A stretch of DNA of 64,000 nt from an uncultured Flavobacteriales bacterium (GCA_943788755.1 CALSRM010000003.1:1612001-1676000); one strand, 5' to 3'. Shown: positions 26,446 to 38,600, counted from the stretch's first letter. Numbers and translations: made by a program. The notes: generated from the sequence alone by a model not told the origin.

Positions 26446-27639
26446 TTAATCTAAAATAGCAGCAATACCAGGAAGTGTTTTTCCTTCCAAATATTCTAGC
26501 ATTGCACCACCTCCGGTACTAACGTGGCTAACCTTATCAGCTAAGTCAAATTTATTGACAGCTGCCACACTGTCTCCTCCACCAATTAGAGAGAACGCTC
26601 CATTTTGTGTTGCTTCTGCTACAGCGAGTGCTATTTCCTTTGTCCCTTTCTGAAAGTTATCCATTTCAAAAACTCCCATAGGACCATTCCAGAGTATGAG
26701 TTTTGAATCTAATACAGCTCGTTTAAATTTGGTTATGGACTCTTCAGCAATATCTAGTCCCATCCATCCATCAGGTATAGACTCTGTGGAGCAAGATTTT
26801 CTATTTGCATCATTTGAAAAAGAATCAGCAATAACTGTGTCTATCGGAATTAAAATATTAACTCCTTTCGCTTTAGCATTTGACATGATATCTTTAGCCA
26901 TTTCTAGAAAATCATCTTCTACTAAAGAGTTTCCTATTGTTCCTCCTTTTGCTTTAGCAAAGGTATAAGCCATTCCACCACCAATAATTAAATTATCTAC
27001 TTTATCGATCAATTTATTAATGATGGTTATTTTAGAAGAGACTTTAGCTCCCCCAACAATTGCTGTAAGTGGCTTTTCAGAACTGTTCAGTACTTTGTCT
27101 ACACTTACAATTTCTCTTTCAATTAAGTAGCCAAACATTTTATCATTCGGAAAGAATTCAGCAACTACCGTTGTAGAAGCGTGAGCTCTGTGGGCTGTTC
27201 CGAAGGCATCGTTTATATAAAGATCTCCATGTTTTGCCAATTTTTCGGCAAAGGACTTATCTCCTACTTTCTCCTGCGGGTAAAAACGAAGATTTTCCAA
27301 CAATACGACTTTCCCTGGCTTTAAATTTTCGGTAATCGCATAAGCACTCTCTCCAATGCTGTCTCCAGCAAAAATAACTTCTCGGCCTAATTCTTTTTCA
27401 ATTTCAAAAACTATATTTTCTAATGAATACTTCGGTTCTGGACCTGATTTTGGTCTTCCCATATGTGACATCAGTACAGCACTTCCCCCTGCATCAAGAA
27501 CTTTTTTAATCGTTGGAATTGCTGCCTTAATTCTCGTATTGTCAGTTACCGTTAATATCTCTTTATTCATAGGAACATTAAAGTCTACTCTAATCAAAGC
27601 TCTTTTACCAGAAAAATTGTATTTGTCGATTACTGCCAT
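26446..27639 (-). CDS. pgk: Phosphoglycerate kinase
   Basis: This glycolytic enzyme interconverts 1,3-bisphosphoglycerate plus ADP and 3-phosphoglycerate plus ATP. The 396-residue protein is normal in length, with the family signature ALIRVDFNVPMNKE near the N-terminus, LMSHMGRPKSGPEPKYSL, the LLENLRFYPQE loop, AFGTAHRAHAST, and the nucleotide-binding C-terminal NGPMGVFEMDNFQKGTKEI and GGGDSVAAVNKF. The start at 27639 (MAVIDKYNF) is chosen because a -7 promoter element lies just upstream; an ATG six codons earlier would fall too close to it. Confidence 0.96.
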   Translation of the reverse strand: MAVIDKYNFSGKRALIRVDFNVPMNKEILTVTDNTRIKAAIPTIKKVLDAGGSAVLMSHMGRPKSGPEPKYSLENIVFEIEKELGREVIFAGDSIGESAYAITENLKPGKVVLLENLRFYPQEKVGDKSFAEKLAKHGDLYINDAFGTAHRAHASTTVVAEFFPNDKMFGYLIEREIVSVDKVLNSSEKPLTAIVGGAKVSSKITIINKLIDKVDNLIIGGGMAYTFAKAKGGTIGNSLVEDDFLEMAKDIMSNAKAKGVNILIPIDTVIADSFSNDANRKSCSTESIPDGWMGLDIAEESITKFKRAVLDSKLILWNGPMGVFEMDNFQKGTKEIALAVAEATQNGAFSLIGGGDSVAAVNKFDLADKVSHVSTGGGAMLEYLEGKTLPGIAAILD

Positions 27640-27654
27640 TATTGAAATTTTGAA

Positions 27655-27702
27655 CAAATGTAAAAATGATATTCACAGTAACATTTTTTAAAAGTACTTT
27701 TG
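27655..27702. promoter_or_regulatory. Divergent promoter pair between pgk and xth
   Basis: On the minus strand TACATTTG (27655-27662) lies 15 bases before the pgk ATG. On the plus strand TACTTTTG (27695-27702) lies 18 bases before the xth ATG. Both match TAnnTTTG. A further match, TAATTTTG, lies at 27709-27716, probably too close to the xth start. Matching -33 boxes are not clear. Confidence 0.45.
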
Positions 27703-27720
27703 ATCAAATAATTTTGATAT

Positions 27721-28488
27721 ATGGCACAAAAACTAATTTCGTGGAATTTAAATGGCATTCGAGCCGTCGCAAAAAAAGGCTTAATTGATATTTTACATAG
27801 CGTTAATGCTGACGTTTATTGCTTTCAGGAAACAAAAGCCCAGGATGATCAGGTTATTGAGGCGCTAACTGGTTTGGAGGGGTATCATATTTATTCTTTT
27901 AGTGCTGTAAAAAAGGGATATAGTGGAACGGCTATTTTAACAAAAGAAAAACCAATTTCTGTTGTTAACGGATTAGGAGTGGATGAGCACGATGATGAAG
28001 GTAGAGTATTAACCGCTGAATTTAAAGATTACTATTTAATTACGACTTATGTTCCCAATAGTAAAAGTGGGTTATCGCGATTACCCTACAGAAAAATCTG
28101 GGACGCAGCTTTATTGTCGCACATGCAAGAACTTGAAAAAGCAAAACCTGTTATTATTTGTGGAGATTTGAATGTAGCCCATCAACCATTAGATTTGAAA
28201 AATGATAAAGCAAACTTTAATAAAACTCCTGGATATACTGAACAAGAAATAGGAGGGATGGACAACTATATTAAAGGTGGATTTACCGATAGTTTTAGAC
28301 ACTTTTATCCAAATGAAGAAAAATACTCCTGGTGGAGTTACCGAATGAATGCCAGAGCAAAGAATGTTGGATGGCGGCTCGACTACTTTTTAGTAAGCGA
28401 TGGCTTAATGAATAAAGTAGAAGACGCTTTTATTTTAAATGATATTTTTGGAAGTGACCATTGTCCAGTTGGAATCGATATAAAATAA
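27721..28488 (+). CDS. xth: Exodeoxyribonuclease III (AP endonuclease)
   Basis: This is a base-excision repair enzyme that cuts DNA at abasic sites. The 255-residue protein is full length with the metal and catalytic residues of the ExoIII/APE1 family: SWNLNGIRA, CFQETKA (E36), TYVPNSKSGLSRLPYR, CGDLNVAHQPLDLKN, RLDYFLVS, and the terminal GSDHCPVGIDI with the Asp-His pair. It converges directly on the OmpA-family gene: the two stop codons abut at 28488/28489 with no intergenic base. Confidence 0.95.
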   Translation: MAQKLISWNLNGIRAVAKKGLIDILHSVNADVYCFQETKAQDDQVIEALTGLEGYHIYSFSAVKKGYSGTAILTKEKPISVVNGLGVDEHDDEGRVLTAEFKDYYLITTYVPNSKSGLSRLPYRKIWDAALLSHMQELEKAKPVIICGDLNVAHQPLDLKNDKANFNKTPGYTEQEIGGMDNYIKGGFTDSFRHFYPNEEKYSWWSYRMNARAKNVGWRLDYFLVSDGLMNKVEDAFILNDIFGSDHCPVGIDIK

Positions 28489-30666
28489 TTACCTGTTATT
28501 TTTGAATTCAATTCCAGTAATTTTAAATTCAGTTCTCCGATTCATAGCTCTTCCATCTGGAGTAACATTTGTGTCAATAGGTGCTGTTTCTCCATAGCCT
28601 TTGTAAGTCATTCTTTTTGAGCTAATCCCATAAGCCAATAGGTAATCTACAACTGCTTGTGCCCTTCTGTCTGATAAGCCAATGTTGTATTGATCAGACC
28701 CATTACTATCAGTATGTCCGGATATTTCTACTTCAAGGTGTTTGTTTTTTTCTAAGAAATCACCAATTTTTTCCAATTCAATTATAGATTTCTTTTTAAG
28801 AGTAGATTTATCATTATCGAAGAATACATTGTTTAGCACAACTTTATTTCCAACTTCTAATCGAGTTAGTTCATTGTCTTTTTCAATTTCGATATCTTCT
28901 TCAATTCCAGTTTCTCCCTCAATTCCGGAGACTTCTTCATCTAAGGTGTCTTCTTCAATAGCTTCATTTTCTGAGTACAACATATAATTATCTGAGGTAA
29001 TAGTACTGTCATATTTATTATCGGATTTAAGCGGGATTAAAAATTCATCTGATTCTGGCACACTAATTTTGGGCTCTTCTTCATCTACGGTGTCTACATT
29101 AATTCCGATGCTTTTTTCAATTCCAGTGTCTCCCTCAATTCCGGAGACTTCTTCACCTAAAGTGTCTTCTTCAATAGCTTCATTTTCTGAGTACAACATA
29201 TAATTATCTGAGGTAATAGTACTGTCATATTTATTATCGGATTTAAGCGAGATTAAAAATTCATCTGATTCTGGTACACTAATTTTGGGCTCTTTTATTT
29301 TGGCTAAGATCGAACTGTTTTCTATAGATAGTAAATCATCGTTATTACTTAAGAAACCGATTATTTTTGTCCCTAAAAAAGTTATTTCGTAAATATCTTT
29401 ATCATTCATTTCTTCTCCTTGAGAAGCATAATATGCTTTTTTGTTATCCAATGAAGTTGTGTAGCTAATATCATCTCCAATACTATTTATAGGATATCCC
29501 ATATTATTTAAATTGATAGGCTCTCCTTTGTCATTTATTTTTGCATTAAAAACATCATAACCTCCCATAGAGTTATGGCCCTTTGAACTGAAATAAATTT
29601 CATCTTTAATTGGGTTAACAAAAACTGTGGTTTCATCATATTTTGAATTTACAACATCACCTAAATTTTTAGGTTCAGACCAAATTCCATCGTCTTGCTT
29701 TTTACTTACGTATATATCTTTTCCTCCATATCCACCTGGTCTATTCGAAATAAAATAAATAGAATTTTGATCTGATGAAAAACAAGCTGACGATTCGTGA
29801 TACTGTGTGTTAATTCCTTTAATAGCCTTTGGTTTTCCCCATTCGTTTTTATGCAAATTGCTTATTAATACATCTCCTCCATTTATGTCTCTATAAACCA
29901 GCATAGTTTCCCCATCCATTGACAAACCTATTATCGCATCGTTTGTTTTTTTATTTATTCGGCTAGGTAAACGGGTTGAAGGTGTCCAATTATAATTCTC
30001 CTTAGATGACATGTAAGTGTCTTCATAATACAGCCCATCAAATTCTGCTAAATTTCCACCTTTACCAGAAGGTCTTCTCGATGTGTAATAGAGTTTTTCT
30101 TTATCGCTAGTCAAGAAAATGGCATAGTCTTCGTTGTTTGAATTAATGTTGCTATCGAGTTTGCTGATAATTATTCGGGTGGGGTTACTGGTTAACTCTT
30201 TTGCAGACAAACATTCTTTTTTTTTCTTGTCAACTGGTAATATGTTTTCATTAACCAGACCATCATATCGATTAAAGCATAGCAGTGCTGAATCTATTAA
30301 GTTACTTTGCTGAAATGCAACCCCGAGATAATAATAAATTTCTGGGCTACTATATCCTTTGTCTTTTGCCTCGTAAAGATGATTAAGAGCTATTTTATGA
30401 TTTCCGCTAGTTTTTGTATAATATACTCCTAATTTAAAGCTAGGAACATTAGACTTTTCAAAATCTTGATAGATTGTTAAATACAATTCTAAAGCTTTTT
30501 CATAATATAATGGTCCGGCGTCAAAATATCTATCTGCTTTTCTAATTCTTTTGGTCAATTCCTTGCTCGTGTTCAAAGAATCAACATCAGCAGCAAACCC
30601 AAAAGAATAGTTACAGGCAAAAAGCGCTATAAATACAAATAAATATTTCAGATATATCAGTTTCAT
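28489..30666 (-). CDS. PorE-like TPR/PD40/OmpA peptidoglycan-anchoring protein
   Basis: The start at 30666 gives a signal peptide (MKLIYLKYLFVFIALFACNY) and ~725 residues. Order: TPR-like helices (~35-140), PD40/WD40-like propeller repeats (~165-430; SIYFISNRPGGYGGKDIYV, EIYFSSKGHNSMGGYDVF), an acidic low-complexity linker with a 72-residue tandem duplication, and a C-terminal OmpA domain (~605-720; GHTDSNGSDQYNIGLSDRRA). This is the layout of PorE-type T9SS proteins, which bind peptidoglycan through the OmpA domain. It is the last gene of the adhesin operon, 2 bases after the TPR gene. I infer it anchors or supports export of the giant surface protein rather than being the core PorE. Confidence 0.85.
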   Translation of the reverse strand: MKLIYLKYLFVFIALFACNYSFGFAADVDSLNTSKELTKRIRKADRYFDAGPLYYEKALELYLTIYQDFEKSNVPSFKLGVYYTKTSGNHKIALNHLYEAKDKGYSSPEIYYYLGVAFQQSNLIDSALLCFNRYDGLVNENILPVDKKKKECLSAKELTSNPTRIIISKLDSNINSNNEDYAIFLTSDKEKLYYTSRRPSGKGGNLAEFDGLYYEDTYMSSKENYNWTPSTRLPSRINKKTNDAIIGLSMDGETMLVYRDINGGDVLISNLHKNEWGKPKAIKGINTQYHESSACFSSDQNSIYFISNRPGGYGGKDIYVSKKQDDGIWSEPKNLGDVVNSKYDETTVFVNPIKDEIYFSSKGHNSMGGYDVFNAKINDKGEPINLNNMGYPINSIGDDISYTTSLDNKKAYYASQGEEMNDKDIYEITFLGTKIIGFLSNNDDLLSIENSSILAKIKEPKISVPESDEFLISLKSDNKYDSTITSDNYMLYSENEAIEEDTLGEEVSGIEGDTGIEKSIGINVDTVDEEEPKISVPESDEFLIPLKSDNKYDSTITSDNYMLYSENEAIEEDTLDEEVSGIEGETGIEEDIEIEKDNELTRLEVGNKVVLNNVFFDNDKSTLKKKSIIELEKIGDFLEKNKHLEVEISGHTDSNGSDQYNIGLSDRRAQAVVDYLLAYGISSKRMTYKGYGETAPIDTNVTPDGRAMNRRTEFKITGIEFKNNR
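28861..29292 (-). repeat. 216-base tandem duplication in the OmpA-protein linker
   Basis: Two adjacent 216-base copies (29077-29292 and 28861-29076) encode 72-residue segments starting EPKISVPESDEFLI. Only a few substitutions are seen across most of the length (for example S/P after FLI, G/D after EEDTL), with the ends diverging more. The copies lengthen the acidic linker between propeller and OmpA domain without breaking the frame. Confidence 0.85.
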
Positions 30667-30668
30667 TG

Positions 30669-31634
30669 TTATTCGCAAGTACTTTTTACATGTTGAGTTG
30701 CAGCATTAAATCCTAAGTTAGATGCTTTAATCCAGTCTTCACATGTACTTTCTTTATTCATTAACTGCATATTGCACATACCTCTATTAAAATAAGCTAC
30801 ACCATATTTGGAATCTAATATGATTGCATCATTAAAATCTTTTAACGCTTCTGAATATGACTCCAATTTATACATTGCATATCCTCTATTATTGTATGCG
30901 AAGGCATAAGTGCAGTCAACTTTAATTGCATTGTCAAACTCAAGAATAGCCTTCACGTAATTCCCTAAGGAAAAAAAACAAGTTCCTTTATTGTTATATG
31001 GGATAGCGTATAGAGAATCCAAATCAATTGCTCTATCATAGTCAGCAATTGCATCCTCGTACTTTTTCAACTCTCTGTAACAGCTACCTCTATTATTATA
31101 GACATATGCCAAAGTAGGAGCAATTTCTAATGCTAAAGAATAATTTATTATCGCATTTTCAAAATCTCCTTTTTGTCTATATGCACTAGCCATGTCATTA
31201 TATGCATAAACATAGTCCGATTTAATTTCTAAACATTCTTTGTATGCATCAATTGATTCATCGTATTTTTGATTTAAGAAGTAAGCCCTTCCTAAATAGA
31301 AGTGAGTTTTATAATTGCCATGATTTAATTCCACTGCAATTCTTAAATCAGTGATTCCTTGCTCAATTTTTCCTTTGTCTACGTACAGGTTTCCTCTTCC
31401 TATCCTTGCAAGTTCAAATTGAGGGTGTGCGGAAATAGCTTTTGAAAAGTATGTCACAGCGCTATCCGGTTTTCCAGTCGATAAGAAATCTATAGCATCG
31501 TTATAATGGGTTTCAGCAGCTTGAATTTTCCCCAATTGTTCATCTAATAGAATAGCCGTAGAATCATTTTCCATTTGAGCTGCACCGGATATACAAACAA
31601 AGAATAATAAGGTATGTACAATCAGTTTCTTCAT
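30669..31634 (-). CDS. Secreted TPR-repeat protein of the adhesin operon
   Basis: The 321-residue product has a signal peptide (MKKLIVHTLLFFVCISGAAQ) and about eight tetratricopeptide repeats covering most of the mature protein, for example YAYNDMASAYRQKGDFENAI and YAFAYNNRGYAMYKLESYSE. TPRs form a superhelical scaffold for protein binding. It starts one base inside the porP stop codon (TGATG overlap at 31634) and ends 2 bases before the OmpA gene, so it is translationally coupled to both. Likely a periplasmic adaptor for the secretion or anchoring of the giant protein; this is inference from context. Confidence 0.85.
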   Translation of the reverse strand: MKKLIVHTLLFFVCISGAAQMENDSTAILLDEQLGKIQAAETHYNDAIDFLSTGKPDSAVTYFSKAISAHPQFELARIGRGNLYVDKGKIEQGITDLRIAVELNHGNYKTHFYLGRAYFLNQKYDESIDAYKECLEIKSDYVYAYNDMASAYRQKGDFENAIINYSLALEIAPTLAYVYNNRGSCYRELKKYEDAIADYDRAIDLDSLYAIPYNNKGTCFFSLGNYVKAILEFDNAIKVDCTYAFAYNNRGYAMYKLESYSEALKDFNDAIILDSKYGVAYFNRGMCNMQLMNKESTCEDWIKASNLGFNAATQHVKSTCE

Positions 31635-32611
31635 CAGTAAATACTAGGAAGTAATCCTTCCAAAGATTTTTTATAGGTTAAACTAAATTCGAATCCTCCT
31701 CTATAATTTGTTGCAGAAGAAAGTGTACTAATATTAAAATCGTAACTAATACCAAGCCTTATACTTCTATAAAGTCCTCCAAAATGAATAGCAGCAGCAT
31801 CAAAGTATCGATAGTAAGGTCCTGCAAATACATATAAGTCAGACGCAGAAAGGTATTTGTTCCAAAGAAATCCAATGTTTAATTCATTTACATTTTGTTG
31901 TCTCATAAATAAAACATGAGGCTCCAAGTAGTTTTTATTAGCCATTTCAAATCGGACTCTTGAATATAAAGTCCATCTTATAGGTAGTTTATTGTCTGTA
32001 TCTATAAATGTTTCTTTAGGACTTGTTAAATGATGAGCAGAAACTCCTACAGTTGGTTTTACTTTACTTTTTTTCGTGTTATTAAAATAACAAACTCCAA
32101 AATTTAATTCCGGAAGCATCATACTTATGTTTGCAAATGATTCATAGCTAGGTATTCCTGAATTATATCCACTTACAGAATTTTCGAATTGATTATTATA
32201 TACGAATTGGTTGGAACTGATACTTTTCTGAATAAAACCTAATTGGATCCCAGTAGTTAAATGATGACCATCAGTAGGAGTGTTGGTTATTTCATAAGCT
32301 GTCGATAATGTTAGGTTGGTAACGGTATAGTTGCTTAGACCAGCTTTATTATTCATAGCGAGTAAACCAAATCCAAATTTTTTGTAAGGTTTGTCATATG
32401 AAAATATGGAGGTAGTAAATGGATTTGAAGCGACAGCACTCCACTGATTTCTGTATTGAATATGAGCTTGATATTGTCCTTTAAACATTCCTGTTATTGC
32501 CGGGTTGGTTTGAAGTCTTGATTGATAGAATTGCGACAAATGAGCATCCTGAGCATGCATTGAAATGCAGGTCATTATTAATACATATATGCTAAATATT
32601 TTTCGAATCAT
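31634..32611 (-). CDS. PorP/SprF-family T9SS outer-membrane protein
   Basis: The 325-residue protein has a signal peptide (MIRKIFSIYVLIMTCISMHA) and the family's opening QDAHLSQFYQSRLQTNPAIT, followed by YRNQWSAVASNPFTT. Amphipathic strands of a beta-barrel run to the end (GISYDFNISTLSSATN, GGFEFSLTYK). SprF-like members are required for secretion of specific type B CTD adhesins; in Flavobacterium johnsoniae SprF serves SprB. Its gene follows the giant adhesin after only 7 bases, so it is probably that protein's dedicated partner. Confidence 0.92.
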   Translation of the reverse strand: MIRKIFSIYVLIMTCISMHAQDAHLSQFYQSRLQTNPAITGMFKGQYQAHIQYRNQWSAVASNPFTTSIFSYDKPYKKFGFGLLAMNNKAGLSNYTVTNLTLSTAYEITNTPTDGHHLTTGIQLGFIQKSISSNQFVYNNQFENSVSGYNSGIPSYESFANISMMLPELNFGVCYFNNTKKSKVKPTVGVSAHHLTSPKETFIDTDNKLPIRWTLYSRVRFEMANKNYLEPHVLFMRQQNVNELNIGFLWNKYLSASDLYVFAGPYYRYFDAAAIHFGGLYRSIRLGISYDFNISTLSSATNYRGGFEFSLTYKKSLEGLLPSIY

Positions 32612-32618
32612 TCTACTA

Positions 32619-35600
32619 TTATCTGACTAAAGTTATATCACCTTTCATAGTATACTCTTTTTCATTTAGAGTTACTGCTCTTACTGTATAAACATAAACA
32701 CCAATTGGTTGATCACTATTTAATTTCATTCCATTCCAACCATTACTCTGCTCGGTTGATTGAAAGATTAATTCTCCCCAGTTATTATATATTCTAAATT
32801 CGAATTCTAAGAATGGTCCTCCATCTACAAATAAAATATCGTTTACTCCATCTCCGTTTGGAGTAAAACCACTCGGAACAAAAGGCACTCCATCTAATAT
32901 TGGGCATTCTCCACTAACAAGATTCGTAACAGAATCTCCGCAGCCATTCATTGTGGTAACTGTCAAGCTTACGTAATAATCACCTTCAACTTCATAACTA
33001 TGAGAGGGCTCGATTAATGTGGAAGTATTTTCATCTTCAAAGTCCCAATAATAGCTAATTATGCTATCTCCAGTTACTGCGGTTGAATTTACGAAGGTTA
33101 ATAAATCTGTAACACAATCTCCTTCAAAAGTAAATTCTGCTGCAACAGTTTGTATCGAAACAGATTGTCTTATTGTATCTGAACAACCAGCAACTGTTGT
33201 TACAATTAATTGAACAGAGCTAGTGTCAAGTCCAAAAGCATAGGTTGGGTTTTGAACCAAAGAGCTATCTGTTCCAAAATTCCAATTCCAATCTGAAATT
33301 ATTCCATTTGAAATTGTGGATAAATCGATAAACGGAACTAGTGAGTCGTTACACAATAGATTAAAGCTGAAGTCAGCAACTGGTGATTCAAAGAATGATA
33401 AATCAATTGAATCAAAGTACATTGGACAATTAGGAGATTCTATAAATAATTGTACTCCTCCGTTACTTATGTCGTTGTCACTAGGTATATACGAAGCATT
33501 GAGGACCGAATCGTTTGGTGAAAACACCCCTGTTCCAGTTGTTTGCCATACTAAACTACTGTTACCTCCAAATACGTATACGTCCATGTTTACTGGTAAT
33601 TGTCCAAGACAAACGGTGTCTGGATTTAATATTGAAATGATAGGAGGTATTTCCCAATTTACCATTAATGTATCAGAAATTTCAGGACAACTTCCGTTAT
33701 TTGTAGTAGTTAATATTAAGTTTGCAAACCCTTGCGCTGTATCTGCCTGACTTGGTATATATATCGAATTTAAGACTGTGTCTGAAGGAAAGAAGCTTCC
33801 GGTTCCGAGTGAGCTCCAGCTTCCAGTGGAAGTCCCAGTAGAAACGTTTCCGTTTAATTGAACGTTTATTCCATTAACCGTACAAATTGTAATGTTGGCA
33901 CCGGCATCAGGATTAGGATAAGGATTAAATAATATATCTGTAGATACAGTTACGGCATTGCAAGTGCCATTTCCAGTACTTGTAAGCGCAACAGTAACGA
34001 TTCCAGCAGTGCTATCATTTGCATCACCAAAGTATTGTGTTGATAGACTGGTTTCATCACTAAACATCCCTGTTCCTATTGAGTTCCAGTTAGCCCCGGA
34101 TGCATTATTTACAGTGCCTTCTAAGTCAATCAGAATGTTTTCAATACATACTGGACTTACAACTGAAATTGTAAGTTCTGGAGCTGGAGTTACTTCAATG
34201 TCTATGGTGTCAGAAGCTTCTATACAGGCATTTACTGAAGATAGAACTAGTTGATAGGATCCGGCACCAGGTGGATTGATAAAGTTGGTGTTTACCAAAC
34301 TACTGTCCGTAAAATATCCTCCATTTAGAGAAGTCCACTCGGTTTGTCCAGATCCACCTATTATCGATCCGTTGAGTGGCAGCGGCACGTTAGAGCAAGT
34401 AGTGTCATTTAATCCTGCAATAATTAAGGGAATCGATGTGATTATTATTTCTAAGGTATCATTCTCCGGAAAGCAGTTGCCATTGTCAATAGATTCCAGA
34501 ACAAGTGTTACAGCATGTGCAATAGTATCCGCACTGCTTAATACATATGTTGCATTTAAGGCACTATCATTTGGTAGAAAATATCCAGTTCCTAAAGTAG
34601 TCCATACTCCAACTGTACTTCCAAGTGATACATTTCCTGCCAAAACAGCGGTTGTGTCACCTTCACATAGTATTTGATCTATACCTGCATCAACCAATGG
34701 GGCTGGAGTAATCACCACAAGCAGAGAGTCTTGTTCAAGACATGCATTAGTTGAAGATAAAGTTAATGTGGCAAACCCCGCTAAAGAATCTTGAGAGCTT
34801 GGCTTATAAGTTGCGTTTAAAGCGGTGTTGCTAGGAGTAAAAATACCTGTACCCGAAGTAGACCAGATACCAGTGGCTGTGCTTCCGGAAACATTTCCTG
34901 ATAAGAATACATCTGAGTTGTTTGAACAAACCGTATCATTAGGGCCAGCTATAACGACTGGTCTAGAAGTGAATTGAACAACAATTGAATCGCTAACATC
35001 AATGCAGAATGTTGAGTCAATAGTTTGAGCACTAATAATGATATTTGCAACGGTTGTATCCATTCCACTTGGAATATAAGTAGCGTTTAAATCACTGTTA
35101 TTAGGCAAGAAGCTTCCAGTACCTGATGAACTCCAAATAACACCGATAGAACCACCTCCAATAATAGCGTTTAATGGAATAACGTCATCATTACAAACAA
35201 CTAAGTCAGTGCCAACATCAACGGTAGGAGCAGGAGTTATCGTGATTAAAACCAAATATGTTTCTTCAGAACATATTCCATTGTTAGTAGTAGTAAGGGC
35301 TAGAACTACAAAACCTGCCATTTTATCTGCTGCACTTGGAATATAAACATTATTAAGAATAGTTTCATTTTCAGTGAAAAATCCAGATCCAAAGGTACTC
35401 CAAATACCAGTAGAAGTTGGTCCAAATATTTGACCTACAAGATAGGCTGTGTCGTTATTTGCACATATACTAATATCTGGACCACCATTGGCATAAGGAG
35501 CAGGAGTTATTGTGGTAATCATGGTGTCAATATCGGCAACGCACCCGCTAAAATTAGTAGGCGTAAAGGTTAATGTTACATTTCCTGCCAAAGAATCATC

Positions 35601-38600
35601 AGAGCTAATTACATAAGTAGCATTGAAATCAGTTGCATCCGGCACAAAATATCCTGTTCCAAGTGATTCCCACAGGCCTTCAGAGGCTCCAGTGATTGTT
35701 CCTCCTAACTGTATGGGCACGTTTGCGCAAACAGTTTGATTATTTCCAGCACTAACAGTTGGGTTATCAACAATATGTATATATATTGTATCTTCTTCAG
35801 GATTACAAGATCCGTTATTTGTTGAGGTAAGGGTAATTTCTACAAGTCCAGCAATAGTGTCTGCAGGGCTCGGTATATATGTTGCTGTTAAAGTCGTATT
35901 ATTAGGACTAAAAGAACCTGTTCCAGATGTTGTCCATGTCCCTGTTGTACTTCCTCCTGAAACACTTCCATTCAGAGCAACATTTGGGTTTGAAATACAT
36001 ACAAAAACATCAGGGCCAGCATCTACAACAGGGGATGGAGTGTAATTGATGTAAACTGTGTCTGCCTTATTACAACTATTTGTACTGTTTAATATCAATT
36101 GAACAAAGCCAGAATTTTGATCGGTTTGACTTGGTATATAATTTGTCGTTAAGAGTGTATCTGACGGTGAGAAGTTACCTGTTCCTAAAGTACTCCATTC
36201 TCCGCTAATCGCGCTTCCACTGACAGTTCCGAATAGATTTACTATTCCATTATTTCCGCATGCAGTTTCATCATTCCCTGCATTAACAAAAGGGGTAGGA
36301 ACTATTGTTATTAGGAGTGTGTCACTTACGGTATTGCATGTTCCATTATTTGTTGAAGTTAAAGCTATATTTACGAAGCCATTAGTAGTATCCGCAGGAC
36401 TAGGGACATAAGTTGGATTTAAAACTGTATTACTTGGTAAGAATGTTCCGGAACCACTACTAGTCCATTCTCCCGAAGCAGACCCACCTGAAACCGATCC
36501 AAGAAGAGAAATATTATCTGTTGTACAAATCAATTCATTAATTCCTGCTTCAACCAATGGAGGAGGGGTAATCGTAACCAACATTGCATCTGCATTAGGG
36601 TTACAATCACCATTGTTTGTAGATGTTAAAGTTAAAATTACACTCCCATTGTTTTTGTCTGGAACACTTGGCACATAATTTACAATCAAACTACTATTAT
36701 TCGGAATAAAGATTCCTGAGCCACTACTGGTCCATAAGCCAGTAGAGGATGCACCTGTTATTTCTCCAATTAAGGATATTGCAGGGTTATTATAACAAAC
36801 CACTTGGTTGCTTCCTGCTATAGAAACAGGAGGTTTAGAAACTAAATAGTTTACTGTGTCACTTTTATCAATGCAAGCATCAGTCGAAGTTAAAATTAAA
36901 TTTACCGATCCAGTAGCGGTTTCTGAAGTTCCAAACGAATATATAGGGTTCATACTAGAACTATCGGAGAACGTACCATTACCGAGGGTCGTCCAGACAC
37001 CAGTAGTTGTTCCTCCACTTATGCTTCCAATTAAGACTACTTGTGTGTTGGCACAAGCTGAATTATCAAATCCAGCATTAACCAGGGGAGCAGTAGTTAT
37101 GGTTATTGCAAGAGTGTCATCATTTGAGTTACAAACACCATTATTGGTTGATGTCAATATTATCGAAGTTCCATTAGCCGCAATATCATCAGGGCTAAGA
37201 ACGTATAACCCATTTAATGTCGAATCATTTGGGGAAAAATAACCTGAACCGAGTGTAGTCCATATTCCTGTAGTTGTTGCACCAGAAACAAATCCTACTA
37301 AACTAGCAGAAGTGTCTCCAACACAAACAGCAATGTTGTTACCTGCATTAACCGTAGGTGGTGAACTCAAATAAATTTTAAGAGAATCCAAATCAGAATT
37401 ACATTCACCATTGTTAGTTGTAGATAGTATTAAGCTAATACTATCTTGTAATATATCTGCTGCACTTGGTATATAGGAAGCATTAAGTGCGCTGGGATTT
37501 GGAGAGAAAATACCTGTGCCAGATGAGGTCCAAATACCTGTCGTGGTTATGCCACTGATAATTCCATTCAGGTTAATATTTACATTATTTGAACAAACAG
37601 TTGTATCATTTCCTGCATTTGATATTGGACCTGGGGTTACAACTAATTCTAAGGTGTCGCTAATAGAAGCGCAAGCAAGTGTAGAGTGCAGCACTATATT
37701 AACATTTCCTGCTGAAATATCCCCAGCTCCAAATTGATATTGAGCATTAAGATCTGAAGTGTCTGGTGTGAAATTGCCGTCACCTAAAGTTTCCCACCCA
37801 CCAGTAGTTGGTCCTCCTGATACATTTCCTGATAGAGAAACTAATGCATTTGAACAAGAAGTATCAGGAATTCCGGCATCAATAATTGGTACGCCGGTAA
37901 TGGTAATTGTTAATGTGTCAGTGTTTTCGCTACACGTTCCATTATTAATTGAAGTTAAAATTAAATCAAATCCTCCAGCTATGCTATCAGCTGTACTAAG
38001 ATTGTATGTTGCGTTTAATATGCTGTTATTCGGCGCAAATGTTCCTGAGCCTGAACTAGACCAGACACCTTCTGTTGTAATGCCTGAAACTGAACCATCT
38101 AAAACAGCATCCATATCTCCAAAACAAATAAATTGATCAACATTGGCATTAACTTGCGGAGCTGGAGTGAAATATGCAGTTGCAGTATCCGTGGAAGCAC
38201 ATGAGTTGGTTGAAGTTAGAGTTATCAGAACGCTACCCGCCGCAATATCTGCTATGCTTGGTATATAGGTAGCTGTTAATGATGAGTCATTTGGAGTAAA
38301 TGATCCAGTACCTGATGAAGTCCATATTCCAGTGGTGCTGCTTCCTGAAATGTTTCCGTAGATATTAATATCTGCATTATTTCCACAAACTGATCCGTCT
38401 AAGCTATCTATAGCAACCAATGGACGTGGTGTGAAATTAACAACAAGTGTGTCGTCCACTGCTAGGCAGCCTAAGTTATTTGTTGAGGTTAAAACTAACT
38501 GGACGGTACCTGCTAACGTATCCGCACTTCCCGGAACATAATAAGCGTTTAAATCTGTACTTATTGGATTAAACGATCCAGTTCCTAAAGATGACCAAAT

